Shown here piece after piece: positions 38,301 to 47,181 of a stretch of DNA of 64,000 bases. The notes beneath the pieces are model-generated. The model did not search any database. It was given only the letters and a program-made list of their open reading frames with translations, and was not told the DNA's origin. Within the stretch, counting starts at the first letter, position 1, and every line of letters starts with the position of its first letter. The DNA comes from Pseudomonas migulae NBRC 103157 (GTDB lineage Bacteria > Pseudomonadota > Gammaproteobacteria > Pseudomonadales > Pseudomonadaceae): assembly GCF_002091715.1 (NCBI RefSeq), contig NZ_BDAG01000008.1, positions 62,001 to 126,000 of the forward strand, written 5' to 3'. The translations under genes were made by a program, and so were the position numbers.

Positions 38301-40217
38301 GAAGTATTTGCCGTCGCGCGGCAGCAGTTCCTTATCGCCGTGCACGTGAAGGCCTCGCTCGTTGGGCGTCGAGTCGGCACTCAAACTGACTTGATGCTCG
38401 TACGGGCTCAAGTCCGGGTTCCAGAGGCGGGTCTTGCCGTCAGCGAGTACGACCGGTTTCAACTGATCGACAAATGCCGAAGGCTTGATCGCGGTCGCTG
38501 CGCCCGTCGGCAACACATGCCCTGCTCCCATGATTGCCAGCTGGGCAGCATTGATCAGGACGCCGGTCAACAATGCCGCCGCTTCGTCCTTGTCGCCCTT
38601 GCTCCAGTCTTCGATGCCCTCCATGGTTTCAAGCAGCATTTGCCCGACCATGACGCCCAGCATGGCCTCCCCCAGGCCCGGCACCAGCATCGCGCCGAAG
38701 TTGAATACGTTCCAGCCGATGCTCACGTAGCTGCTCAATCGCGCCCAACGGGCGTTGGCATCTTCATCGCCTGTGGGAACGGCAATGTGCCGCGAATCCG
38801 CGATGGCCTTATCGCACCGCCATCGGCCGAGCGCCGGCCAGAGCAAACCGTCAATCACGTTGGTGACCGGCTCGGCATCGGGGTTCTCCACCGCAGTCTC
38901 TCGCCACCACGGCCCCATGCTCAACGGTTCGCGCTGTTGCCAGGTGAAGGTGCTAAAGCGCTCTTGGACGCGAGCGAAAAACCGTCCTTTGTCTTTTTGC
39001 GGCACGAAGCGGCTGAAAAACTGTTGATAGTCCGAAGAGCGCAGTTGGCTCGTCAGCTCCTTCATGAAATCGGTGAAGGATTTATATTCCTTGAGAGGGT
39101 GTTCGGGATCGTCGGGCACATAAGCGATCAAGGCACCGTCGAGCCGACTTTGATTATCGATATCTTCGCGGCGCAGCATCTCATCGACGGCACCGCTGGG
39201 ACCGTTGGCAAAAAAGGCTTTGAGAAACTTGAACTGGTCAAATTCCTGCCCGGGCAAAATGACCAGTTTGCGTGCCCAATCCATCATTACTCGTTGATGT
39301 GCCGGCTCCAGGGCGTCGTAAATCTTTTTGATTTTCGTCGGATCTGCCACGGCACTGAACAACACGATACCCGACAGTTTCACGCCCATAAGGGACAGTC
39401 GATGAGACTGTAACGGGCGCTTGCCCATCGTGATGTTTGTCTGGCTGTCTCGCAGTTGCTGCAACTTGCCGTACGCATAAGAAGTGATATCGCCCTTCAA
39501 ATAGGCAATCAGCGCCGACTCATTGAACGCAGCTTTTTCGGTCCCGATGAAGTGTTGCTCGAGTGAGGCCTTTGCATCTGCCGCCGCAGGGGCCAGCAAC
39601 CCTGTGAGGTGTCGCTGATATTGCGCACCGAGATCCAGATCCCGGCAAAGGCTCGCAAAACGCTCGATGGTCAGCGGATGGCGCTTCGGGGCTCCTTCGG
39701 TGTCAGTGATGAAAATGCCGGAGCCATCCCGAAAGGCGCCGGCGCGGGTTTCAGAGTCCTCGAAGTTATGGAGCGCGGCTTCCAGCAGAGATGACTGCCT
39801 GAGCCGGCTGGCATTGTTATCGATGCCAAACCCCAGGAGGGCTGGAATATAAAGCCGTACCGACGTCGCATGAACATCCAGTTCCAGATTCAGCTTTTCT
39901 TTCAGCGCCTGAACCAGCAAGGGTTCAGCGAACCGGGAGATGTCCTTTTGTAAATCGCCCAGAGTTCGATCCAGGTGGTCTTGCAATCGCCAGCGCTCAC
40001 TCATGAGTTCGTTGAGGTATTGACGATCGATAGCGCTCGCCTTGATGTACCACTCGGGGAATTCGGGCTTCAGACCCGGCGTTGACACACGCTTTGATAT
40101 GGACGGATTTTTTATGGATGGAGGAACTTTGGTTGCAAAGTAATTCAAATAAACATTAGTACTTGCAGTTACCTCTTGAGCAACATCGGAAACAGGTCCT
40201 TCTGACAATTCATTCAT
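35310..40217 (-). CDS. Giant LRR protein with NEL-type E3 ubiquitin ligase domain
   Basis: A 1635-residue protein with no signal peptide. The N-terminal part (about 50-480) resembles the dermonecrotic-toxin-like domain of Pseudomonas toxins. A hydrophobic glycine/alanine-rich stretch (about 500-565) could enter membranes. Leucine-rich repeats lie at about 1090-1240 (RLRSLNLTRNRLTQFPPSVG, LTELYLGDNRIV, LQHLDLQGNPLGRVP). The C-terminal region carries TNCVDAGAQLFNSMGVEVLI with C1377-V-D1379, the CxD catalytic motif of the NEL (IpaH/SspH) ligases, and ends near 1580. Such enzymes ubiquitinate host proteins after delivery by type III secretion; no secretion gene is in this window. It is a single-gene unit with its own terminator. 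Confidence 0.85.
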   Translation of the reverse strand: MNELSEGPVSDVAQEVTASTNVYLNYFATKVPPSIKNPSISKRVSTPGLKPEFPEWYIKASAIDRQYLNELMSERWRLQDHLDRTLGDLQKDISRFAEPLLVQALKEKLNLELDVHATSVRLYIPALLGFGIDNNASRLRQSSLLEAALHNFEDSETRAGAFRDGSGIFITDTEGAPKRHPLTIERFASLCRDLDLGAQYQRHLTGLLAPAAADAKASLEQHFIGTEKAAFNESALIAYLKGDITSYAYGKLQQLRDSQTNITMGKRPLQSHRLSLMGVKLSGIVLFSAVADPTKIKKIYDALEPAHQRVMMDWARKLVILPGQEFDQFKFLKAFFANGPSGAVDEMLRREDIDNQSRLDGALIAYVPDDPEHPLKEYKSFTDFMKELTSQLRSSDYQQFFSRFVPQKDKGRFFARVQERFSTFTWQQREPLSMGPWWRETAVENPDAEPVTNVIDGLLWPALGRWRCDKAIADSRHIAVPTGDEDANARWARLSSYVSIGWNVFNFGAMLVPGLGEAMLGVMVGQMLLETMEGIEDWSKGDKDEAAALLTGVLINAAQLAIMGAGHVLPTGAATAIKPSAFVDQLKPVVLADGKTRLWNPDLSPYEHQVSLSADSTPNERGLHVHGDKELLPRDGKYFSVQDDSLTGEPRMQHPDRPTAYQPKLDHDGAGTWHTELDRPVEWTSAELMRGLGTKSEAFDDAMLERIRIASGIEEDVLRRLHVENEAPPALLVDTINRFKVWAETGKLPENAQSNVADARTLQDAFAQLPANMAEELLSAADPADLRVLVEQKRIGLHLRQQARAASLEVRLSRAYEGLFLDSLQALDTERLALHSLESLPNWPQEVRIEIREHSFTGRVRDSIGPEEADVRKVLVSTENGYEARDAEDNHLHGADDLFSSVLHALPDAERKALGFQINQGATLKHTIQNAPLARDQLRPMLADSPLRKPAYDPETMKLFGGMPLPQGIRRLTGRLTLQERVRSVRPGWTEEQAQAYLDGGGHEADPELRASALEAEFNRLNTNFQRWLNSPTEAYRFSPAGVAEWQSRNKLYKAIRQCWQQAGPRDVESIENLGTVLDLRNIPMGRHLGTMPSLEADFQHVTSLNLLGTEMTDAHITFLDHFPRLRSLNLTRNRLTQFPPSVGRMVGLTELYLGDNRIVLDLQGATYLRWLTRLQHLDLQGNPLGRVPDIGGMRMLHTVMLGETGIDTWPDGLFSQSRFRHFYLNLQRNELRGIPRVTPGSVEAELLARTVVSRERQWMSADTLNTLRNYIRSVGLDPDRPYPPRGVRDSLDWEAGLTRRDWVAKQAIWNSVEDEFGSVPFFNKIRKLTESSHFQNDNAFRVDMTSKVWRMLEAMSKDSELRRNLFVMGRDEATNCVDAGAQLFNSMGVEVLIHEAYALGSPGLVEAELVQLARGKSRLDELSRIAHKVVADRLADGEDYMVIDANGDVTGTIDEVQVHLGYMTDLAERLDLPWQSRDLQFRTHTGVTSEMIEDAYRRVLDLEAGDLLRDSISEQPFWTSYIQGSNRGAFKVFRRRIDATTEFFMALDKRATEQDLSLEAKAGLKEELRVLAAELGKPESEIAPGQIMTHEAYSAELDLIYNEMKTLLKTLTQQAMDRAKLQRVEIPSTVEPGN

Positions 40218-40428
40218 TGCGCATGTATCCCTATGCGTTTGAGAAGAACGTCTAGCTTATTCACTACCTGAAAAAACAAAAGGTTAAATAACTGTTGGAA
40301 AACAGCGATAAAACAATCAACTCCTCCAAACTTGCGAATCTAAAAAACAATTAAATACCGCCCGCAACATTCGCAAGCCTGATCCGGCTTGTCAGGGGTG
40401 GTTTTTACCCGTCTGCAAAGGAGCTAAG
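40218..40428. other. AT-rich divergent intergenic region
   Basis: A 211-base AT-rich stretch between the minus-strand NEL-type gene and the plus-strand histidine kinase gene. It should contain both promoters. No clear operator or sigma-54 element is seen. AAAGGAG at 40417-40423 is the ribosome site of the kinase gene. Confidence 0.4.
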
Positions 40429-41580
40429 ATGCCAAGACTTTCCAGCCAGGTAACAGCCATGCGCTTATCCGAATTCATCAGGCAACACGTGGACCGTATC
40501 GTCGATGAATGGGAACAGTTCGCCAGAACGATCACCCCGGCCGCCGAGCACATGGACCGAGTGGCGTTACGCGACCATGCCACGGAGATTCTGTTGGCGG
40601 CAGCGCGGGACATGACCACCGCGCAAACCGCCAGCGAACAACAGGCCAAGGCCAAGGGCGAAGGCCCGGAGAAAACCCCGAGCCTGGACGAGGCCGGTGC
40701 CAGCCATGGCGAATTGAGGCACACCGTGGGCTTTGACCTGGTGCAGATGACCAGCGAATTTCGCCATTTGCGCGCCTGTGTGATTCGGTTGTGGGTCGAT
40801 AGCCTGAAGTCGCCGGACCTGGCTTATTTTCAGGACATGATTCGTTTCAACGAGGCGATTGACGAAGCCCTCGCCGAGTCCACCGCGGCTTATGCCGAAC
40901 AGGTCAGCCACTCAAGGGATCTGTTTCTGGCGATCCTCGGGCATGACCTGCGCGCGCCTTTGCAGGCCGTGACCATGTCCACCGAACTGCTGCTGCGCAA
41001 AACAACGCTTGAAGGCGATGCGCTGGCCTGCGCGAACAACATCAAGCGTGGCGCGCGGCACATGGCGGTGATGGTCAGTGATTTGCTGGAGCTGGTGCGC
41101 AGTCGCCTGGGCAAGAACCTGCCGATCGAACCGGCACCGATGGACCTGGCCGATGCGGTGCACAGGGCGATAGCCGAAGCCTGTGCCGGCAACCCGGAGT
41201 GCGATCCAACCCTGAAAATAGAGGGTGATACGCGAGGTGTCTGGGATGGCGGACGCTTGAGTCAGTTGCTGCAAAACCTGATCGGCAACGCGTTGCAGCA
41301 TGGCTCGAACAAACAGGATGTCACGGTCACCCTGAGCGGCGAACCCGATGCCGTTCGCCTCTCGGTGCATAACTACGGCATACCGATTCCAGAGGATGCG
41401 ATTGGCACGATTTTCGATCCCCTGGTGCGCAGCGCCGACGAAGAACTCGGCGCCCCCTCCACCAGCCTTGGCCTGGGATTGTTTATCGTCAAGGAAGTGG
41501 TGAATGCACACGGTGGAACGATTGAAGTCAGCTCGAATGAAGCTGACGGGACGTTGTTTACGGTGGTGTTGCCCAGATAG
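40429..41580 (+). CDS. Sensor histidine kinase with RsbRD-like N-terminus
   Basis: A 383-residue cytoplasmic kinase. Residues about 10-150 look like the RsbRD/RsbR N-terminal helical sensor. The HisKA box is LGHDLRAPLQAV with H172. The ATPase domain has an N-box LLQNLIGNALQHG and G2 box SLGLGLFIVKEV. The G1 box is HNYGIPI, a form seen in this kinase group. Relatives often also act in light or stress sensing, but no partner regulator is adjacent. ATG 40429 follows AAAGGAG; ATG 40459 is in frame but lacks a site. Confidence 0.88.
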   Translation: MPRLSSQVTAMRLSEFIRQHVDRIVDEWEQFARTITPAAEHMDRVALRDHATEILLAAARDMTTAQTASEQQAKAKGEGPEKTPSLDEAGASHGELRHTVGFDLVQMTSEFRHLRACVIRLWVDSLKSPDLAYFQDMIRFNEAIDEALAESTAAYAEQVSHSRDLFLAILGHDLRAPLQAVTMSTELLLRKTTLEGDALACANNIKRGARHMAVMVSDLLELVRSRLGKNLPIEPAPMDLADAVHRAIAEACAGNPECDPTLKIEGDTRGVWDGGRLSQLLQNLIGNALQHGSNKQDVTVTLSGEPDAVRLSVHNYGIPIPEDAIGTIFDPLVRSADEELGAPSTSLGLGLFIVKEVVNAHGGTIEVSSNEADGTLFTVVLPR

Positions 41581-41602
41581 ACCGCCGTGCACGGTGATGA
41601 AC

Positions 41603-41690
41603 TGTAGGAGCCGGCTTGCTGGCGATGGGGGCAACGCGGTCTGTCTGACTCACCGCATCATCGTTCATCGCCAGCAAGCCGGCTCCTACA
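41603..41690. repeat. REPIN, family II
   Basis: TGTAGGAGCCGGCTTGCTGGCGATG faces CATCGCCAGCAAGCCGGCTCCTACA. It lies between the convergent ends of the kinase gene and cbpM. Confidence 0.9.
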
Positions 41691-41709
41691 GGATTCGAAT
41701 TGGCTTCAG

Positions 41710-42015
41710 CTATTCGACCACCAACCGCGCCAACCGCTGCTTGAGCATCCGGTTCTCAGCCCGCAGTTGCCGGACTTCCTCAAGCAGGTCCAGCGCCAGG
41801 GCGACGCCTTCCCACTCCAGCTCCAGATCGTGCCGCAACTTGGCGGCACGCTTGGCCAATACCAGCTCGTAATCGGTGAAGCGCCAATCCTTGGGCTGCT
41901 TGCCCTGAGGTTCGAGGATGCCGTGCTCGACGATTTCGATCACGTAGACGTCCGACAATTCGGTCGCCTCACAGAATTCTGCCATGTCCAGTTGAACGAT
42001 CAGGGGGTTGCTCAT
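41710..42015 (-). CDS. cbpM: Chaperone modulatory protein CbpM
   Basis: A 101-residue MerR-like protein, with an N-terminal winged-helix-like part containing VIEIVEHGILEP and FTDYELVLAKRAAKLR, and a C-terminal helix (EEVRQLRAENRMLKQRL) likely to coil. CbpM binds the J-domain of CbpA and inhibits it. It is downstream of cbpA on the same strand with a 23-base gap, so it is co-transcribed with its target. Confidence 0.9.
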   Translation of the reverse strand: MSNPLIVQLDMAEFCEATELSDVYVIEIVEHGILEPQGKQPKDWRFTDYELVLAKRAAKLRHDLELEWEGVALALDLLEEVRQLRAENRMLKQRLARLVVE

Positions 42016-42038
42016 GATGGGCTACTCCTTCTCTTGGA

Positions 42039-42986
42039 TCAGAAGTTTTCTCTTGGGTTGAAAGCCGCTTTTTTGGCCAGCTCCTGCCACAACGCCTTCA
42101 CTTCATCGTCCGAGGCTTTAGGCATGACAGCCTTGAGTTGTACGAACAGATAACCCCGATGGCCGGCCTTGTTCAGCAAACCGTGGCCCTTGGCGCGCAT
42201 GCGCTGGCCGTTCTGGCTGCCGGCCGGGACCTTGAGGTTGATCTTGCCTGTCAGTGTAGGCACAGCCACTTCGGCGCCCAGCGCCAATTCCCATGGCGCC
42301 AGCGGCAGAGTGATGATCAGGTTCTCGCCTTCGACATCGAATTTCGGGTGCGGCGCAAACCGGATGGTCAGGTACAGATCGCCATTGGCCCCGCCGCCGA
42401 CGCCCGGCGCGCCCTGCCCCTTGAGGCGGATGCGTTCGCCGTCGGTGACGCCGGCCGGGATCTTCACATTCAGGCTTTTGCTGGTGTTGCTGACGTGCTG
42501 GCCCGCCGCGTTGTACTGCGGCACCTGAAAGGTGACCTTCTTCGATTCGTTCGAGAGGGTTTCTTCCAGAAAAATCCCTAATTCCATTTCCACGTCTTGC
42601 CCTCGACGTCCGGCACTGCGACGCGACTCTCCCGCACCAAAACCAGGGCCACGGTTACCGAAGATCGAACTGAAAAAGTCCGAAAAATCGCCCGAGTCCT
42701 GACCACCGCCAAATCCACCGGCACCACGGCCCTGCCAACCCGGCGGGCCCTGGAACGGTTGGCCGTGCTGACCGTATTTGCGCAAGTCGTCGTATTCGGC
42801 GCGCTTGTCGGCGCTTTTCAGCGCTTCATAGGCTTCCGAGGCGTCCTTGAACTTGGACTCGGCGTCCTTTTCCTTGCTGACGTCCGGGTGGTATTTGCGC
42901 GCCAGCTTGCGATAAGCCGCTTTAATCGTCTTATCGTCCGCGGTCGGTTCCACACCGAGAATCTTGTAATAGTCTTTGAAGTCCAT
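42039..42986 (-). CDS. cbpA: DnaJ-like co-chaperone CbpA
   Basis: A 315-residue class B J-protein: J domain (1-70) with the HPD motif in [12 protein letters not shown], a glycine-rich linker ([20 protein letters not shown]), then two substrate-binding beta domains and no zinc finger. It stimulates DnaK and binds curved DNA in E. coli. ATG 42986 gives [15 protein letters not shown], the family N-terminus; an in-frame start at 43001 would add five residues. cbpM follows. Confidence 0.93.
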   Translation of the reverse strand: MDFKDYYKILGVEPTADDKTIKAAYRKLARKYHPDVSKEKDAESKFKDASEAYEALKSADKRAEYDDLRKYGQHGQPFQGPPGWQGRGAGGFGGGQDSGDFSDFFSSIFGNRGPGFGAGESRRSAGRRGQDVEMELGIFLEETLSNESKKVTFQVPQYNAAGQHVSNTSKSLNVKIPAGVTDGERIRLKGQGAPGVGGGANGDLYLTIRFAPHPKFDVEGENLIITLPLAPWELALGAEVAVPTLTGKINLKVPAGSQNGQRMRAKGHGLLNKAGHRGYLFVQLKAVMPKASDDEVKALWQELAKKAAFNPRENF

Positions 42987-43283
42987 CGTGGGAATCACCA
43001 TCCATTATCAAAATCGCGCCACCTGCCTCAGCATGCTCTTTTTTGCCGCACGAGGGTTGACCGATCTCAAGTGTTGACCGGGCAGCGCACCAGAAGTTTA
43101 TCGGCAGCAGAAGACAGTTCTTGCGACCGTCCGATGGCTGCCAGGCTCAATGCAGACAAGTTTGGGGCATCTTTCCAGCTTATCAAGGCGCTATTGGCTG
43201 AGATTTAGCGGATAGTCGGCCTTCGAATCTGCGCCGCACTGACATACACTGCGCGGCCGTTTTTTAACCGGAACCTGAAAGAC

Positions 43284-44558
43284 ATGAAAAACGCATCTCC
43301 AGCCCGTGCCTGTGGTATCGACTTCGGCACGTCCAACTCCACCGTCGGCTGGCTGCGCCCCGGCATGGAAACGCTGATTGCGCTGGAGGACGACAAGATC
43401 ACCCTGCCCTCGGTGGTCTTCTTCAATATGGAAGAACGCCGCCCGGTGTACGGCCGGCTGGCGCTGCACGAGTACCTGGAAGGCTACGAAGGCCGGTTGA
43501 TGCGCTCGCTCAAGAGCCTGCTGGGCTCCAAGCTGATCAAGCACGACACCAGCGTGCTCGGCACGGCGATGCCGTTCAAGGACCTGCTCGGGCTGTTCAT
43601 CGGCCAATTGAAGAAACGCGCCGAAACAGCCGCCGGTCGCGAATTCGACGAAGTGGTGCTGGGTCGTCCTGTGTTTTTCGTCGATGACGACGAAATGGCT
43701 GACCAGGAAGCGGAAAACACCTTGGTGGACGTGGCCCGCGCCATCGGCTTCAAGGATGTGTCGTTCCAGTACGAGCCGATTGCGGCAGCGTTCGACTATG
43801 AGTCGACCATCGAAAAGGAAGAGCTGGTACTGATCGTCGACATCGGCGGTGGTACGTCGGACTTCTCGCTGGTGCGCCTGTCGCCCGAGCGCCGCAACCA
43901 CGACAACCGTCACGATGACATCCTCGCCACCGGCGGCGTGCACATCGGCGGGACCGATTTCGACAAGCAGCTGAGCCTGCAAGGCCTGATGCCGCTGTTC
44001 GGCTACGGCAGCCGCATGAAGAGTGGCGCCTACATGCCGACCAGCCACCACATGAACCTGGCGACCTGGCACACGATCAACTCGGTGTACTCGCAGAAGT
44101 CGACCCTGGCCCTGGGCAGCATGCGCTACGACATCGAAGACACCGGCGGTATCGACCGTCTGTTCAAGCTGATCGAGCAACGCGCCGGGCACTGGCTGGC
44201 GATGGAAGTGGAAGAAACCAAGATCCAGCTGACCCACGCCGACAGCCGTCATGTGCCGCTGGACCGCATCGAGCCGGGCCTGAGCGTGGAGCTGAGCCGG
44301 GCGCTGTTCGAATCGGCCATCGACAACCTGCTGGAGCGCGTGCGCAACAGCGTGACCCAACTGCTGAACGACGCTAACGTGCGGGTCGATCAGGTGGATA
44401 CGGTGTTCTTCACTGGCGGCTCGAGCGGGATTCCGGCGTTGCGCAACAGCGTGTCGGCGATGTTGCCGAATGCGCGGCATGTGGAAGGGAACATCTTCGG
44501 CAGCATCGGCAGCGGCCTGGCGATCGAAGCGGCCAAGCGTTACGGCCCGATGGACTGA
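43284..44558 (+). CDS. Hsp70-family protein, YegD-like
   Basis: A 424-residue protein built only of an actin/Hsp70 ATPase fold, with no peptide-binding domain. The phosphate loops are CGIDFGTSNSTVGWLRPG at the start and LIVDIGGGTSDFSLV, and an adenosine motif FFTGGSSGIPALRNS lies near the end. YegD-like proteins are poorly characterised chaperone relatives. It is divergent from cbpA, making a cluster of chaperone-related genes. Confidence 0.88.
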   Translation: MKNASPARACGIDFGTSNSTVGWLRPGMETLIALEDDKITLPSVVFFNMEERRPVYGRLALHEYLEGYEGRLMRSLKSLLGSKLIKHDTSVLGTAMPFKDLLGLFIGQLKKRAETAAGREFDEVVLGRPVFFVDDDEMADQEAENTLVDVARAIGFKDVSFQYEPIAAAFDYESTIEKEELVLIVDIGGGTSDFSLVRLSPERRNHDNRHDDILATGGVHIGGTDFDKQLSLQGLMPLFGYGSRMKSGAYMPTSHHMNLATWHTINSVYSQKSTLALGSMRYDIEDTGGIDRLFKLIEQRAGHWLAMEVEETKIQLTHADSRHVPLDRIEPGLSVELSRALFESAIDNLLERVRNSVTQLLNDANVRVDQVDTVFFTGGSSGIPALRNSVSAMLPNARHVEGNIFGSIGSGLAIEAAKRYGPMD

Positions 44559-44577
44559 TCCAGAACCGGGTCGCGTC

Positions 44578-44643
44578 CATCGCTGGCAAGCCAGCTCCTA
44601 CAGGGTATGCGTTGCTCTTGTAGGAGCTGGCTTGCCAGCGATG
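44578..44643. repeat. REPIN, family II variant (short)
   Basis: CATCGCTGGCAAGCCAGCTCCTACA faces TGTAGGAGCTGGCTTGCCAGCGATG with only a short spacer. The central bases are swapped compensatingly (CTGGCAAGCCAG), so the hairpin is kept. Confidence 0.85.
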
Positions 44644-44672
44644 GCGTCAGAACAGGCGACACATTCCCTGGA

Positions 44673-45686
44673 TCAAACCATCCCCACCTGCTTCAACTCA
44701 CTCTTCAGATACGCGTAATAAATCGGCCCCGCCACCACTCCCGGCAGGCCGAACGCGGCCTCGAACACCAGCATTGCCAGCAGCAACTCCCACGACTTGG
44801 CACTGATCTGCCCGCCGACAATGCGCGCGTTGAGGAAGTATTCGAGCTTGTGGATAACGATCAGATAACCCAGGGCCGCCACCGCGACCCAGATCGACAG
44901 CGACAAACCGACGATGGTGATCAGCGTATTCGACATCAGGTTGCCGATCACCGGCAGCAGGCCGAGCAGGAAGGTCAGCACGATCAGGGTCTTGGTCAGC
45001 GGCAGCTTGATGCCGAACATCGGCAGGACCACCGCCAGGAAAATCCCGGTGAAGAAGGTGTTGAGCAGGGAAATCTTGATCTGGGCGAACACGATGTTGC
45101 GGAAGGCCTGCACCAGCAGGTGCAAACGATCGAACAGTGCGGCGGCCAGCGGCTTGCGCTTGGTCACGTCCGGCACACGTTGCAGGGCAATGATCGCCCC
45201 CAGCACCATACCGATCAGCAGCGTCACGAACATGTGCGCCGCGTCTTTGCCGACCAGTTGCAAGTCGCTGAGGTGTTTGCTCACCCACTCGCCGATGGCC
45301 ACGCGGAACTCGGCGGCGCTGGCGGGCAGGTAGGCGTCGATGAACGGCGGCAGTTGCCCGCGCGCACGGTCGACCACGCCCATGAATTTATCGAGGGAAG
45401 CCCCGGGGTTTTCCGCTTCATGCAGCAGGAAGCTGATGGCCCCGGCAAAGACCAGCGCCAGCACACTCACCACCAGCGTCCCCAGCAACGCCACCGCCAG
45501 CCAGCGCGCACGCCGACCTTCGATCAGCCGCTGCAATTGCGGGGTAAGCATGTTGACCAGTTCGAACACCAGCAAACCGGCGAGCAGGCTCGGCAGCAAG
45601 CGCAGCGGAATCACCAGCAGCAAACCACCAAAGATGATGACCCAACTGATCAGCAGCAAAACTTGGCGTTGAGAAAACGTTGGCAT
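44673..45686 (-). CDS. AI-2E family transporter / permease
   Basis: A 337-residue membrane protein with about seven helices, beginning VLLLISWVIIFGGLLLVIPLR. The family includes TqsA/YdiK-type exporters, but substrates are mostly unknown. Conserved glycine-rich and KTLIVLTFLLGLLPVIG segments in the C-terminal half match. It stands alone, convergent with the Hsp70-like gene. Confidence 0.88.
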   Translation of the reverse strand: MPTFSQRQVLLLISWVIIFGGLLLVIPLRLLPSLLAGLLVFELVNMLTPQLQRLIEGRRARWLAVALLGTLVVSVLALVFAGAISFLLHEAENPGASLDKFMGVVDRARGQLPPFIDAYLPASAAEFRVAIGEWVSKHLSDLQLVGKDAAHMFVTLLIGMVLGAIIALQRVPDVTKRKPLAAALFDRLHLLVQAFRNIVFAQIKISLLNTFFTGIFLAVVLPMFGIKLPLTKTLIVLTFLLGLLPVIGNLMSNTLITIVGLSLSIWVAVAALGYLIVIHKLEYFLNARIVGGQISAKSWELLLAMLVFEAAFGLPGVVAGPIYYAYLKSELKQVGMV

Positions 45687-45814
45687 ACAGCCTCAAAACG
45701 AGCGGCGTAAAAGGATTGGCAGTCTGCCAGCGTTCGGGTGTCAGCACTAGGGATTGTGTGGGGCGACCTTGGTCGGGGGCTCGGGCGTTTTTTTGCAGTG
45801 CCCTTGCCGACCTC

Positions 45815-45887
45815 ATCGCGAGCAAGCCCGCTCCCACAGTGGAACTGTGCACGCTGGACAAATGTGGGAGCGGGCTTACTCGCGAAG
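45815..45887. repeat. REPIN, family I
   Basis: ATCGCGAGCAAGCCCGCTCCCAC faces GTGGGAGCGGGCTTACTCGCG. It lies between the permease gene start and the psiF stop. Confidence 0.88.
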
Positions 45888-45919
45888 AGGCCCTGACAGC
45901 CGCCACCTATCCCCAATGT

Positions 45920-46225
45920 TTATTTCTTCTTCAGGCAATCACTCATGAACGCCTTGCGCTCATCACCCTTGAGGGCTTTGGTCGCCGCATCGGCATTACA
46001 GGTTTTCATCTTCTCTTGTTGAGGGGTCAAGGCTTTCGCGTCATTGGCGGCTGGCGCGGCTTTAAGGCAGGTGCTCATGAAGGCTTTGCGCTCATCGCCC
46101 TTGAGGCTCTTCGCGGTAGCGTCGGCATTGCAGGTGGTCATCTTGTTCTGTTGGGCCGTGGCGGCGAAACCTTGGGAACAGAGCAGCAAACCGATCATCA
46201 ACAAAGGGACACGCAACATCTTCAT
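45920..46225 (-). CDS. PsiF repeat protein, exported
   Basis: A 101-residue protein with a signal peptide (LRVPLLMIGLLLCSQGFA). It has two PsiF repeats, each of the pattern KMxTCNADAxxKxLKGDERKAFM...CLK. In E. coli PsiF is phosphate-starvation inducible; its function is unknown. ATG 46225 is preceded by AAGGAG and gives a good signal peptide. An in-frame start at 46249 is less likely. Confidence 0.88.
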   Translation of the reverse strand: MKMLRVPLLMIGLLLCSQGFAATAQQNKMTTCNADATAKSLKGDERKAFMSTCLKAAPAANDAKALTPQQEKMKTCNADAATKALKGDERKAFMSDCLKKK

Positions 46226-46289
46226 GGAGTTTTCTCCTTGTTGCCGCACCGAGGGGCACGGCCTCGCTCTGGAGTGTAGACAAAGCCTG

Positions 46290-47096
46290 TTACACCTTCC
46301 TGTTCTCGAGATGGCTGCGTCGATACTGTTCCGGCGTGCACCCGGCCTGACGTTGAAACATCGCGATGAACGCCGAACCGGTGCTGTAACCCATGTCGAA
46401 AGCGATCTCCTGAATGCTGCGGTGACTGTCGAGTGCCTCGATCGCAGCCAGAAAGCGCAAGCGCTGCCGCCACTCGCCGAAACTCATGCCCAATTCGCGC
46501 ACAAACTGCCGCGCCAGCGTGCGCTCGCTGACGTGGATCTGCGTAGCCCACGCCGACAGCGGCCGGTTATCCCCGGGCTCGGCCTGCAAGTCTTCCAGTA
46601 TTCCGAGCAGCCCGGGGCTGCTGGCGTAGGGCAAGTAGCACTGGTGAACGGGCGCCTGTTGCAGCTGATCCACCAGCACCTCGGCCAGGCGCTTGTCCGC
46701 AGCCTGTTCGGGAATTTTCACATCACGGGCGGCGAAGTCCTTGAGGATCGCTTTGAGAATGTCGCTGATTGCCAACGTGCAGGCCTGCGGTGGCAGTTCC
46801 TGGCAGAGCGACGGCGCGAGGCAGACCGCGCGGTAGTTGATCGGCTGATTGCTGTAAAAACTGTGCTCGATCTGCGGCGGCACCCACACGGCATATTGCG
46901 GTGGCGACATGAACCGGCTGCTGCCGATTTCCATGTGCAGGACACCGTTGGCCGAATACTCCAGCGTGCCCCAGGGGTGACGGTGGGCCGAGGCATATTC
47001 GTGGGTATCGAAGTCGGCATAACGGAAGTAGACCGGCGAAGGCAATTCGCTGAAGTCCAGCAGGTCGATGTGTTTACTGGTCATGCTGTCCGTCAT
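46290..47096 (-). CDS. AraC-family transcriptional regulator
   Basis: About 268 residues: an N-terminal cupin-like sensor (AHRHPWGTLEYSANGVLHME) and two C-terminal helix-turn-helices (HVSERTLARQFVRELGMSF and IAFDMGYSTGSAFIAMFQR). The frame is open to a GTG at 47153, but that would put a 34-base palindrome inside the coding sequence, so ATG 47096 (or 47084) is preferred. It is divergent from the EamA transporter gene, a common regulator-exporter arrangement. Confidence 0.9.
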   Translation of the reverse strand: MTDSMTSKHIDLLDFSELPSPVYFRYADFDTHEYASAHRHPWGTLEYSANGVLHMEIGSSRFMSPPQYAVWVPPQIEHSFYSNQPINYRAVCLAPSLCQELPPQACTLAISDILKAILKDFAARDVKIPEQAADKRLAEVLVDQLQQAPVHQCYLPYASSPGLLGILEDLQAEPGDNRPLSAWATQIHVSERTLARQFVRELGMSFGEWRQRLRFLAAIEALDSHRSIQEIAFDMGYSTGSAFIAMFQRQAGCTPEQYRRSHLENRKV

Positions 47097-47107
47097 CCGG
47101 GGCGGGT

Positions 47108-47141
47108 TGTCTGGATCGAAGTATAGGCTTTCATCCAGACA
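47108..47141. promoter_or_regulatory. Palindromic operator candidate, AraC-EamA junction
   Basis: TGTCTGGAT and ATCCAGACA form a perfect 9-base inverted repeat around 16 bases, in the middle of the divergent region. The spacer contains a -10-like TATAGGCT. It is the likely site for the AraC-family protein (inference). Confidence 0.6.
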
Positions 47142-47181
47142 GGCGATAATCACCCCTCATTAACGTTTCTGGTTTTTTCCG

